Source: Caecitellus pseudoparvulus
Lineage: Eukaryota; Bigyra: Bicosoecida
Assembly: GCA_965644315.1 (NCBI GenBank)
Contig: CBFFRQ010000053.1
Coordinates: 62,001 to 126,000, forward strand
DNA: 64,000 nucleotides
Direction of reading: 5' to 3'
The notes beneath the pieces were generated by a model, which was not told where the DNA came from, did no database searches, and saw only the letters and a list, made by a program, of their open reading frames with translations. Positions 48,077-59,195 of the stretch are shown one piece after another; within the stretch, counting starts at the first letter, position 1, and each line of letters starts with the position of its first letter. A program made the position numbers and the translations under genes.

Positions 48077-50867
48077 ATGACAGCACCAGAGCCTGCCCAT
48101 GGTCCTTTCAATGTCCGGAAGCCGCCCGAGGCGATTCTCCCCGCGCTCAGTGCCAGCGTTCGCTCGGCACTTGCCAGCGTGCAATCGGTGCGGATTTTGC
48201 CTGCGGAACATGACGCCAGCCTGCCAGCCACACCCAGCTGCGCCCCATGCACAGGGAGACCTCCAAGCTTTCGACCAGGTGGTGGAGGAGCTGACCTCTG
48301 GCTCTGCCCAAGTGTTTGGCCGCCTTGCCATTGCATTCGGCAAGCACGCTTCCCTCCTGGCCCGCTGCCCTCAGCACTCACCTCGCTTGCTGGCACCCCT
48401 GCGGGCACGTGCGTGGGCAGAAGGCCTGCACACTGCTCGAGCAGTGGCCTACTGCATGTACCAGCTGGTCAGTGTCAGTAGTTCCTTCCTGCAGCCCTGC
48501 CTCGACACCTTGGTGCACGCCTTCAAGGCGCAAAGCGAGAGCTCGGCCGTCGACGCCGCTGCTGGGCCGCCTACCAGCCAGGCCAGCACTGCCCCTGCTG
48601 CTGTGGACGCCAAGGCGGGTGCATCGCCCCCTGAAGATGGGTTGTGGCCCCTCCGTGAGGTGGCCATGGCGGGTCTGCAGGCCACCCTGGCAAAAGTGCC
48701 CACGGCGGGGGGACCTCTCTTCGCGGCACTGGTATCCAGCTTCCCGCACAAGTCGCACAGCGAAGAGGTACACCGGAGCTACGTAGCATGCTTGCTGGCC
48801 TTGTCCAGGCGTGTCCCCACACTGCGTGATCGTGTGCTGGCGCTGGTGCTGGAGAAGATGGTGGACCTGGACGTGGAGATCGTTCTGGGCCCCACCGAGG
48901 CGGGGGACGACACAGTGCCGGCAGCCAACAAACTAGACACCTGCCTCAGCGCCCTGCTGCGCCAGCTGGACGAGTGGTGCAGTGCGAAGCCAGGCATTGC
49001 CGGGGTGCCCGCTTCCTTGCGCTGCCACATGCTGCCGCATGCCCAGCAGCCGGAGGCGGTCGCAGCAGCGGACTCTGCCACGCCGCCCTCGGCAGCGGCG
49101 CAGAGCAGTCAGGAGCACCTCTTCGCGGTGTGCCTGGCGGTATTTGAGCGCAGTGTCCTGCTTGCCCAGCGCTGCAAGTATGTGCAGTTCACGCTGTTCT
49201 ACCTCTGCCGGCTGTCAGTGAGCTTGACAGACCAGTTCGTTGGGCGCCTCATCAGCCACCTGCAGAGTGACGCCCTGCCCACCGTCTCACGTGCCGCCTG
49301 TGCTGCGTATGCAGCTGGGTTCTTGGCCCGGGCAGGGTACGTGTCCGACACCACACTGCGCTCAGCACTGTGGCTGCAGCTGCAGTGGATGCACAAGTAC
49401 ATCGACCACTTCGGCGGGCAGGTGTCCAGCTTGGTAGAGGTGCAGGGGGCGGCGGCATCGGCTGCCCCTCGCGGACAAGCCGGCGGCACAGAGGACAGCC
49501 TCGTCCGCAACGACATAGTTTTCTACGCAGTCGTGCAGTCGGTGCTGTACACGGTCGTGTTCCACGCTGCCAGCCTGCAGGGCAAGCTGGGTGGTCTGGA
49601 CTTCCTGCGGTACATGCAGTGGGGTCGGGTGGTGGGGAACCGCCTCGACCCCCTGCGGTACTGTGCCCGAGACGTCGCCAGCGAGTTTCTGCGCGTCGCC
49701 CAGCTGCTGGACTTGGCACCGCAAGAGGACCTCGCCCGCTCCTCAGTGTACGCCAGCCTGGCTGCAGGGGGCAGCGCAGAAGCCAGCGGTGCTGACTCGG
49801 CCAAGGCCAACCCAGTCAGCAGCTTCTTTCCCTTCGACCCCCTGCTCCTGCGCCAGTCGTCTGGCTTCGTGGGGGGCCTGTACCGCCACTGGCATGCCGT
49901 CACCATGCCTGGTCTGGCTGGGGGCACTGACGAGGAAGACGACGAGGAGGAGGGGGGGGGTGGCGCCACCACTGACGACGGTGCCTTTGCGTCCTTTGTC
50001 AGCGAGGCTGAAGGCAGCGCGCCCTTGCCTGGGGCGTCTCGACGCTCCCGCATGAAGCGCCGTCGCAGTGACAGCTCCCTGGGCAGTGCCACTTCCCGGT
50101 CCAGCGCTTCCGGCAGCGCCTCTGCGCCGAAGCGCCCACGACGGTACTCTGGCACGAGTGACGGCAGTGCGTCTGCGAGTTGGCGCAAAGGCAGCGTGGA
50201 CGAGGGGGATGGGGACGACACTGAGGCGGGGCTGGGAGAGTTGGATGCCACGGTGGACGCAGGCGTGCCGTCGGCCATGATGGATGCCGTGAACAATGCC
50301 GGAGACGGCGTGCTGGCCAGGCGACTGAGGGCGCTCTCTTTCGATGAGGGCACGTACAATGCCATGACGGCCTCGCGGGCTCCCGAGCCGCAGGGGCGAG
50401 CCAGCCTCCTGGGCGGCATCGCGCTGATGTCCACTGCCAGGGCCAGCTACGGCGGGGGGGGGCTGGGCGCCGTGCAGCTGGGGCTGGCAGACCACCCCTC
50501 CCCTGTCGCCGAAGGGGGGGATGACAGCGATGCAGAGGAAGGGCAGACGCCCGGCCTGCCATTTGGGGGGGGCGTGGCTGCCTTGCCTGTGCCTGGTGTG
50601 GCTGCGTCGGGCCCCAGTGCCTCCCCAGCGCTGGACGGCGTGAAGCCGCCCAACTGGGATGTCTTTGTCGCCCTCATGCACAACGCTGCAGATGCTGCGA
50701 GCGGCGCGGACACACCCACGCGGCCTAGCACGTGGGCTGGTACTGGCACCACCTCCGAAAGTGACCTGGCCTCCTCTGACTCGGGCAGCAGCAGTGACTC
50801 AGACAGCAGCAGCGACTCTGCCTCGACGCATTCCAGCGACAGCTCCAGCAGCAGCGATGGAAGCTAG
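48077..50867 (+). CDS. RRN3: RNA polymerase I initiation factor RRN3/TIF-IA
   Basis: Bridges RNA polymerase I to the promoter-bound core factor for rRNA transcription; it acts in the nucleolus and is a growth-control target. Exons 48077-48187 and 48255-50867 (phase 0) encode 907 residues, longer than yeast or human (about 630-650). The HEAT-repeat core is recognisable: EVHRSYVACLLALSRRVPTL, KMVDLDVEIV, CKYVQFTLFYLCRLSVSLTD, FVGRLISHLQ, AACAAYAAGFLARAGYVSDT, QLQWMHKYIDHF, AVVQSVLYTVVFHAASLQ and FFPFDPLLLRQSSGFV. The extra length is a disordered C-terminal third with acidic and Ser-rich stretches ending in Ser/Asp repeats (SSSDSDSSSDSASTHSSDSS), likely casein kinase II-type phosphorylation targets. 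The poly-Gly/Glu patches are genuine reading-frame repeats. Confidence 0.92.
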
Positions 50868-50910
50868 CCTGGCTGCGGCGCCAGCTACAAGCAGACTGCA
50901 TTGCAAGAAT

Positions 50911-52540
50911 TCACACATCGTCTTCCTTGCCGAATATCGGCACGATGCGGCCAAAGTCCCGCTTGCCATGGTTCAGGCATGTTGCCATCCACCCCAAGTT
51001 CTTGGCTTCCTGCTCCTTCAACTTCACGTACGAGTAGAAGAGCGCGAAGTGGAACTGGCCGTCGAAGGCGCCCTCCAGGACGTGCACGTGGTGCTTGAAG
51101 AATGCCTGTGTGATGTCCTTGACGCCCGAGACACGCACGGCAGCTGGTGCAGCGACGCCGCCGCCGTCACCACCGCCCCCTGCCTCCTCCTCCTCCTCCT
51201 CCTCCCCCACGAAGTAGTCAGCCTCCGCCACCTCCTTCACATCCGCCTCCTCCCATAGCCGGCGGTACTCAAAGTACGGCTCCAGCTTCAGCGCGATGGC
51301 ATCCTCTGTGTCCACTTGCGCCAGCTCCATAGCCCCCTCGGGGTACAGCTGGCCAAAGGCTGGGTACATGGCCTTGCGGCTGCTCTCCCGCTCGGCGGCC
51401 TGCCAGGCGAAGGGTGGCGCGGGCGGGTGACATGTGACAGTGTGCGTTGAGGTGCAGGGCGCGCACTCACATTGTTGTACATGGTTCCTAGGCTGTTGTA
51501 TGTGACGTTGATGGTGATGGCGTCCGCCCGAGCACCCAGCAGCGCCCGCATCTGTGCAGCTGTCTCCCCAGGCACGCCCTGGCTCCAAAAGTAGAAGTCC
51601 TCCAAGTACAGCTTCATGATGGAGTTCTCCAGCAGGGCTAAGGGCATCTCGGACAGGCGGGACCGGGCCTCCTCGGCGCCGCTCACTGCCGACGCCTCTG
51701 CTTGGTCTGCCAGGAACTGAGCGAAGTACTTCCCCACCGGCAGCTCAATGAGCACGGAGCTGTACAGCTGCTCAAGGCCTGCGAGTGGGAGATGGGCACA
51801 AGTGCAAGGGGTGCGCAGTTGGAAACACTGCCAGGCCGCAGGGCTTGCCCGCGAGGGGAGACGCACCTTCCGGCGATGAGTCGAAGGCGGCGATGGCTTT
51901 CATGACGCTGCTGGCGAAGCGCCCCAGAGGGTGGCAGGTGTCCAGGGCCTCCTGCAGGCGTTCGCTGCTGGGGTCTGTGCCTTCCTGTGTAGCTTTGAGG
52001 ATGTCGATCACTGTCTCAATTTGGTACTCAAACCTGCGAAGCGGGGCTAGCAGCCTTGCGCAAGACTGCGCAGTCAGCTCGGGGCGACACCGCACGCACT
52101 GCACAAAGTCCATGAAGGTGGCGAGGTCGCCGCCCGCTTGCTCCCGCATGAATGTGAACTCGGCTGCGAGCTTCTCGCGGCACGCTGCCTTGATGGCCTT
52201 CGCCGACAGCACCTGACCAGGAGCAGTGAAGGCGGAGCGATTGTGCGGGGGTGCCGGGCAAGCGCGCTGGGGGGCAGGCCACGCACAGGGAGCTTTTCCT
52301 CAGCGAAGACATCGGCATAGTCTGTCTCTTGCAGGTTTAGTCGGAGGTCTGCGTCGCAAGTCGAGGCAAGGCGGCGTTGCTGCGCTTGGCCCGGGCTGAG
52401 GGATCTGGCTGCGGGTGCACACCTTCAATGCGCCTGCAGTCCCGCAAGTGCGAGTAGTCTGCGTCTGTCAAGAAGGTGGAACGAAGACCACGCATGTATG
52501 CTTCCAAGAAGCCGTAGTTCATGTTCCACACCGTCTCCAT
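50911..52540 (-). CDS. ATP6V0D: V-type proton ATPase subunit d
   Basis: Subunit of the V0 sector joining the central rotor stalk to the proteolipid ring of the V-ATPase, which acidifies vacuoles and endosomes. Six exons, 52423-52540, 52287-52348, 52100-52212, 51867-52033, 51471-51778 and 50911-51399, are fully phase-consistent and encode 418 residues. Hallmarks are WNMNYGFLEAYMRGLRSTFL, LTDADYSHLRDC, LRLNLQETDYADVF, TFMDFVQFEYQIETVIDIL across a junction, LDTCHPLGRF, NSIMKLYLEDFYFW, YPAFGQLYPEGAMELAQVD and HFALFYSYVKLKEQEAKNLG ending in VPIF. It is longer than the usual about 350 because of an acidic, Gly-rich insertion (GEEEEEEEAGGGGDGGG, about 51160-51215) in the last third. It has the most introns of any gene in the window. 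Confidence 0.95.
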
Positions 52541-52757
52541 GGCGAAGACCCAGGCGCCGCTGGCGCTGCCCTGCGGAAATAGAATCGACTCGAGCACCCT
52601 CGCTCAGGCTTTTGGCGCGCTGGCCGCAGCTGCTGCCCGGGAAATCAAGCAGGGTGTGCAGCTTGGTTGGAAAAGTCCTGTGGCTGCACATCTCGCATCA
52701 CGGGCACCATGTATTGTCGCAGTGCTCAGAGTGCTGAACTGCGCTCCTTGCCCCGGC

Positions 52758-53723
52758 TCACTCGGCAGGGGTCTTGAAGGCGTCAGAAGCAAAGACAGCC
52801 TCCGTTGCTGCCACAGACGGGCGCCCAGACATCTCCTTCACCCACTTGCTGATGCTGGGGAATGCCTCTGCGCTGAGGCCCAGCTCTGCGGTGGCTTCCG
52901 GGAAGGCTGCCGGTAGGCGCGTAAGGATGGCAGCCAGCCAGTGGAAGTGGGAGACGTCCGCCACCGTCAGGGCCTCGCCAGCCAGGAAGGGGCTGGTGGC
53001 CAAGCGGCCTTCAATGACTTCCAGGATGCGCTTCGTCTCCTTGCCGAAGCGCTGCAGGGAGTAGGCGTCCGCCTCCTCCTTCTTGGTGAGGAAGTGGTAC
53101 AAGTTGCCTGCGTTGGGGCCAAGGCCAGTCTGCTGCAGGAACAGCCAGGACAGTGCAGAGGCGCGTGCGGTGGGCTCAGACGGCAACAAGTCGGTGCCTT
53201 CCGCCAAGTGCAGCAGGATCGCGCCTGTGGGGTGAGGGGCACAGGTAGCACATTGAAGCGCTGTCCAGCGCGCGCTGCTGGATTGCCGCGAGGCGTTCGA
53301 AGCACACACCTGACTCCCACACATTCACAGGCTTCTCCCCGCGAGCATCGACAATGGCAGGAATCTTGCCGTTGGGGTTCACAGCCTGTGTGCGCGAGAG
53401 GGGCGGAGCACAGGTGTCGTGCGGGTCGGGTGCGGGTCGGGTGCGGATCGGAAGGCACGCTGGTGGACGCACCAAGAACTCGGGCGATTTCTGCTCCCCC
53501 GCGCTGAGACGGATGGCCTTGACGTCATAGTCCAGGCCCAGCTCCTCAGCGGCGAGAATGATCTGGCGGGGGGCGTCAGCAGGTGCGAGCGGTGCATGGA
53601 CGTGCCCGGCGCCAAGGAATTCCACGCTCTGCAGGGGGCCGCACAGCACAAGTGCCAACGTACCTTCTTGCCGTTGGGTGTGTCAGCAACAAAGATGTTG
53701 AGCTTGCCTTCCGTTGCAGCCAT
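52758..53723 (-). CDS. Glutathione S-transferase, Ure2p/YfcG type
   Basis: Probable glutathione-dependent disulphide-bond reductase or transferase, cytosolic. Exons 53664-53723, 53473-53562, 53310-53385 and 52758-53224 encode 230 residues in closed phase. The thioredoxin-like half reads FVADTPNGKK, IILAAEELGLDYDVKAIRLS, GEQKSPEFLAVNPNGKIPAI, VNVWESGAILLHLAEG; the TPNGKK and ESGAI motifs are those of the Nu/YfcG/Ure2 group. The helical half has LFLQQTGLGPNAGNLYHFL, FLAGEALTVADVSHFHWLAA and WVKEMSGRPSVAATEA. The Thr/Asn of TPNG rather than Tyr or Ser is the likely glutathione contact in this group. The intron after FVADTPNGKK begins GTACGT. Confidence 0.93.
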
Positions 53724-54605
53724 GGTGTCAAGTTGGTGGGGACCTGTGGACCTCGTGCCGGGTAGTGGGCAGTGCGGGTACGTGCGGCTCGGGACGGCTG
53801 CGGACGAGGCCGCCACGCCACGGGTGGCTACGGAGGGACGCCAGCGCCGAGATTGACCAGCCCAAGCGTGGATGCTAGGAACGCACAATAAGGGACTAGG
53901 GGGTTGGTGCTGAAGCCTGGGAATTTCGTGCAAGGTGCGAAAAGGTGAGGGAGTTGGATAGTGCTCAGTCGCACATACTGCTGCAAAGCCAGGACCCCCC
54001 TCCATCCCGAGGAAGTGCCTGAAGGGGGGGGGGGGCGCTTCAGGCCTGCCCCTCTGGGTCCCACGCCGTCGCCGCTTGCGTGCAGTTTAACAGCACAGCT
54101 CAGACTGAGACAGTCCAGGAGGCAGGTGCATCGGTGTGGGTGTCCAAACTCCGCAACCACGCCAGCACTCCTCAACGGCACAGAGAAAAAGGGCCGCGGA
54201 AATGCCAACGCCAGATAAACGCATGCTGGAAATAACAACCATATACAGGCTACGAGGGCTCATCAAAAGAAGGCTCCATTGCAGTTCAGAGGACAAGAAA
54301 CGGAGCCCAAAGATAGGCTTGCGGAAGTTGGGCGCATGCCACCCGCGTCACACCCTCCTCAAATCAAAGGGCGGTGCAAGGGGCACCGCGAGGAGCAACA
54401 CGCGGGACCCCGAATTCCAGCACCTGTAACACCTCTCCATTGCCAACAATCTACGACTGCCCACCAACCAACACGAAGTTGCACTTGCTCCAGGCTGGCA
54501 CGGCTCTTGGGAGGTGTCCAGGAAGTGCGCTGAGCCTGTGCAAGGTTCCCGCCCGGCAGTTTGTGACGTGGGCACCTTGCTGTGCCACCGGTACGCCGAT
54601 CCAAT
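53724..54605. other. Divergent intergenic region with a G12 hairpin
   Basis: 882 bases between outward-facing genes. It holds an 8-base inverted repeat (GCCTGAAG 54017-54024, CTTCAGGC 54038-54045) around a run of twelve G, and a moderately AT-rich part (about 54180-54300). No coding frame is convincing. Confidence 0.45.
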
Positions 54606-57600
54606 ATGGGCCACGACAGCAAGCAAGCAGGTGTGGCCACTGGGATTGAGGACCAGGCGCCAGCTTTTCCTTACGGAGGACTGCGCCTCTCCTGCTTGGA
54701 CAGCTTTCGAGCAACTCCCAATGCTCACCGCGTGCGCGATGTCCTGTTCGGCACCCCACTGAACGTCTTCGTGGCGATCCTCATCGTCTACGCCGTTATC
54801 GTGGAGGACGTTCGCGTTTTGGTCCTGCCCATGTCAGCTGACTTTGCCATTTCCACAGTGACCCTCGTGGTTGCCGTGTTGCTGCTGGTGGAGCTGGTGT
54901 TGCTGTCGGTTTACGAGGAGGGCTATTTCCTCTCCTTCTACTGGATCTGCGACGCTGTCGCCACTGCCACTCTCTTACTTGATGTAAACTTCGTCGCGCT
55001 GGCCCGCTATGCACGCTTGGCCCGATTCCTGCGCATCACTAGGGTGTCTTTACGAGTGCGTGTCGCTGCGACAGGCCGCCTAGCCCCTCGCACGCAACGT
55101 TGGCCACACAGCGAGGCACAGCAGGCCATCGGTGTACGCCCCCAGCCCATGCACACTCCTTGCATTTCCTCTTCCCGCAGCTGCTTCGTGCTTCACGCGC
55201 TGCTGGCTGCGCCGGACGCACCGGCCGCTCCATCGCCAAAACCGACGAGAGGGCCGCCGTGCCAGGCGTGGCGCTCATGGGCACCTCCAAGCGCAGCATC
55301 CCGGAACGTGACACAGGCCTACACCAGCACTGGAAGCAAGTAGAGGCAGAGGAGGAGCAGTCCTCCGTGCCTACACCCACGGCACAGTCTACAGCCATGC
55401 CTCCTGCCCTGCCGGCAGACACGGTGCGCCCACCTCCCCGACCAGACGCCAGCACGCCTGGCCAGGAGGGGCAGCAACAAGAGAAGTCACGACACGGCAG
55501 GCATCACTCGTGGGTTGTGAGTCGCAGTCGCCTGCTGGCGTCTGACGAGTTCATTCCCGTCGAGACCGACAGCGAGGACAGCGACCATGAGTACATGGTG
55601 TCCAAAGCCGTGGAGATGCAGGTCCGCCCCACAACGCGCCTGCGCCGGTCAAAGGGCACCACCTCTGCGTCCGTCGCGCCTGCAGGCATGGTGGACACGG
55701 AGGTGGGGGCGCCATCCGTCGCCACGTCACTGCAGGCCGCCACCCTCGCGTCCAAGGCAGATGCGCGCCGGAAGGTGCGCCGGTCAGTGCTGGGGGAAAC
55801 CCTCATCCACCGCACCAGCTTGGTGGTGGTCATTGGCATGCTGTTGTCCGTGGTGGGCCTGCAGCTGTTGAGCCCGCACCTGTACCCCAACACGACGGCG
55901 CAGGACGGCCTGGGCTCCCTCGTGCGTCTCGCCGCTGCCGCCACGCCAGCCGAGGTGCAAGCCGCAGGCACGGCAGTGCGCCAAGGCACGCCGCTGCCCC
56001 CCTCCGCCTCTGCCCGGGCAGGAGACATGGCCAGCCTGCTGCAGTGGCAAGTGCAAGAGTTCTCCCGAGACCTGCAGCGGGCCCACGGGGAGGGCCCGCG
56101 CCTGCTGTACCTTCAGCTGAACGGCACGGTGTTCCTGGACGCTGAGGGCATCTTGAAGCGTCGCCGGCGCGATCCTGCTGAGAACTTGATGCCTGGGGAC
56201 GCCGACGCAGGGACGACTGAGGTGCCCAGTCCCCCCTTCGAAGTGGAGCGGCGCGTGGACAGCGTGCCCCCTGGGCGAGGGGGCGCGCCGCTGTTTCCAC
56301 CCGCAGCAGTGAACAGGTGTGGCGGAAGCCCCTCGTGTGTCATCGTGGACACGCGCGCCCTGGCCGTGGAGGCCGCCGCCTACAGCCTGGGGCTGTCCGT
56401 ATTCGTCGTGCTGCTGCTGCTGGGGTGGGGCCTCGTCTTCAGCATCAACTACCACATGCTGGTGATCGCGCCCATTGAGCGCATGGTATCTCGCCTGCGC
56501 CTGCTGGCACAGAACCCCATGCTGGCCCTGAGCCTCATCGACCCGCAGCAGGACAGCACAGGCACCGTGTACCACGGCATGGACGGAAAGGGGCAGGTGC
56601 CGCAGCCCCACAAGTCTGTGCTGGGGCAGTCCTGGCACAAGGACGTCCCAGCCACTCACAGTGGGGCGCATATTGGCAGCAAGCCCTCCCTGCTGCCTGA
56701 CGCCCCCCCCAACCTCAGCCTGGTGTCTGTCGTCACCTCTGACGCTGGGGAGCGCTGGTACGGCAGGCGTAAGGATTCCTTCTACGGCTCCACGGGGGTG
56801 CCACCTCCTGTCGCTGTGGCCAGGGTGGCGCAAGCTTCCTCCTCCCGCAAGGTCGTGGCAGGCATCCGGAACGAGCTGGCTGGGGCTGTGGCGCTGAGGG
56901 GTGCCAAGTCCTCCCGTGCGCTCACGCGGCGCTTCCGGCGGCGTGACCCTGGCCGCTCTGGCAAGTTCCTGGAAACGCACATTGTGGAAGCCAGCCTCTC
57001 TCGCTTTGGGCGCCTGCTGCAGGTGGTCGCGGGTGAAGCAGGGGCCGGCATCATCTCCCGTTCCCTGCGTGGCGGCTCCTTCGACCCCGTCGTGCCGGGC
57101 GTCAAGACGACGGCCGTGTTCGGCTTCGCAGACATCCGCAACTTCACCACGTGCTGTGAGGTGTTCCGGGAAGAGACCATGATGTTCACGAACAGCGTCT
57201 CCAATGTTGTGCACCGCATCGTGCACGACTGCGGCGGCGCCGTGAACAAGAACATCGGCGACGCCTTCCTGTCTGTGTGGAAGCCTTCTGCCGGCTACTT
57301 CGGCGCGCCTGATGCCCCCACACAGGCCCTCCTGGACCAAGCAGCTGCCATGATGGACGGCGACCAGCCTTCGTCAGAGGGCTCCTTCACGGGGGACTCC
57401 CCTGCTGTGTCAGGCGGGCCCGATGGCAAGGCGGGGCCTGTGGGGGGCAGCGCAGCTGCCAGCAGGCTTGACACGCCCGATGACCACCCTCGGACGAGTG
57501 CGTGGAGCCAGCGCATCGCGTTGGGGTTGGGAGGTATTGCGCAGGGCATCGGCGATGTCTCCTTCGACGTCGCCAAGATGCACTCAGCGCGGGAGGGGGT

Positions 57601-58885
57601 GGCGGCGAGGGAGCAGGGGCCGTGGCGCCCCACCGTGGCGGACGCTGCCTTGCAAGCCGCCATCGACACCATGTACAGCCTGGCGCAGAACAAGGAGGTG
57701 CAGGACTACGCCCTGCGTGACGGAGTGCAGGAGCGCATGCCGGGGTACAGGGTGCGGCTGGGGTACGGACTGCACTATGGTTGGGCCATCGAGGGCGCCA
57801 TCGGGACGGCGTACAAGATCGACGCGTCGTACTTGAGCCCCCACGTGAACATGGCCGCCCGCTTGGAGGAGGCCACCAAGCAGTTCGGCGTGCCCATCCT
57901 CATGTCAGGCCCCTTCGTCTGCCTGCTGTCGCCGCCCAGCCAGCACCCCCTCACCGCCTACGTGCGCCCTGTAGATGTCGTGCGTGTGAAGGGCTCTGCG
58001 GTTCCCATCGCGCTGTTCACATTCGACTTCTTCGACGCCATCGCGGACGGCATGCTGCCGTGGATCTCCCCAGCAGAGGCCACCTTCCTCACTCAAAAGG
58101 GTCCCCCCAGCCCCTCCTTCATGCCCACCCTGGCGGCGTTTGTGGGGGACCAGGGCAAGCGCCGCTTCACCTTCGGACCCCAGCCTCTCCGCCGCAAGAC
58201 CCTCGTGGACTTCGGAAAAGAGGTCGTGCGGGCGCGGGCGGCGTCCATGGATGCTGCAGGCGTTGGCGTGGAGCAGGTGAGCACCACTGGCCCCAGCAGC
58301 ACCGTGTCCCCCCCCGCGCAATCTCCCGTTGCGCTGGCGAAGTCCCTGCCCGCCTCCAGTGGGAAGAGTGGAGAGGAGGCTGACGAAGCGACCGTCCTGC
58401 ACCCGACTGGTGGCTCGCCCTTCCGCACTGTGTGGATGGCTGCCCTGCGCTGGTATGTTGAGGGCGCGTGGGAGGCATCCGCTCGAGCACTGCTCATTTG
58501 CAAGGCCATGCGCCCAGCAGATGGACCCACCCGCGTGCTCTTGAGCTACATGCACAGACACGGCGTGCGCTACCACATGCACGAAGACGGCAATGCGCAA
58601 CCTGTTCCAGTTCCCGACAGCCAGGCTGGGGCAGAGGCTCACGGGGCGCAGGAAGCGCCCAGCGCAGCTGGTGCCCCGGCGCCAGGAGCCGACTGGGAAA
58701 CCATGCCGGGCAGCTCCAGTACGGTGCACTTAGAGCCACTGCTGGCGGACTTGCCGGAGCACGTGTCATCCACCATTTTGAGGTCACCTCACTGGGAGGC
58801 GCTGGCAGAGAAGTACCGAGCGTGGGTGCCTGGCCTGCACTGCCCAGGTGACTGGGAAGGACACCGAGGACTGATGGAGAAGTGA
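54606..58885 (+). CDS. Adenylyl cyclase with a pore-less voltage-sensor domain
   Basis: Exons 54606-55055 and 55181-58885 (GTGCGT donor, phase 0) encode 1,384 residues. N-terminus: four helices like a channel voltage sensor, with S1 at about 52-75, S2 at 79-103, S3 at 108-128 with an Asp, and S4 with Arg at 134, 137, 140, 143, 146, 150, 153 and 156. No S5-pore-S6 follows. After a disordered linker come a span (about 363), a roughly 170-residue outside domain, another span (about 551) and a short juxtamembrane IAPIERMVSRLRLLAQNP. The class III domain has metal Asp801 (FADIRNFT) and Asp844 (KNIGDAF), Lys840 at the adenine-selecting position, and Asn1040/Arg1044 (VNMAAR), so an active adenylyl cyclase is predicted, working as a homodimer. 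A variable insertion of about 130 residues sits inside the catalytic domain. Ciliate and apicomplexan adenylyl cyclases are fused to complete channel-like domains. Confidence 0.9.
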
Positions 58886-59195
58886 TGCTCCGCGTTGCTC
58901 AGAGAACAGGAAAATGCAGGCCTATTGATCGGGCAGAAGGGGGGTATGTCTGTGTACTTGACTTGATCGGGCGTTCCTCTCGCAGATGGCCATGCTTCAC
59001 CTGCCACTCTGCTTTTGGTTACTTTTTGCTAAATTACTTCCACAATACTAATTTTACCTCGCAATCATGACTGTTTGTCACCCGTCTGCCGATTCACGTT
59101 GGTCAGGACAAGCTTTGCTTCCTGCCTGCCTCAGGTTTGGCTTGCTCCTGTGCGGCAAGTGAGAGCAGGTTGGGCCTGCAGGCGGCAGCGAGCCC
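58886..59195. other. Intergenic region, AT-rich
   Basis: 310 bases between same-strand genes. The stretch about 59015-59070 (ACTTTTTGCTAAATTACTTC and on) is markedly AT-rich for this window and may be the promoter of the next gene or the cyclase 3' end. Confidence 0.35.
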
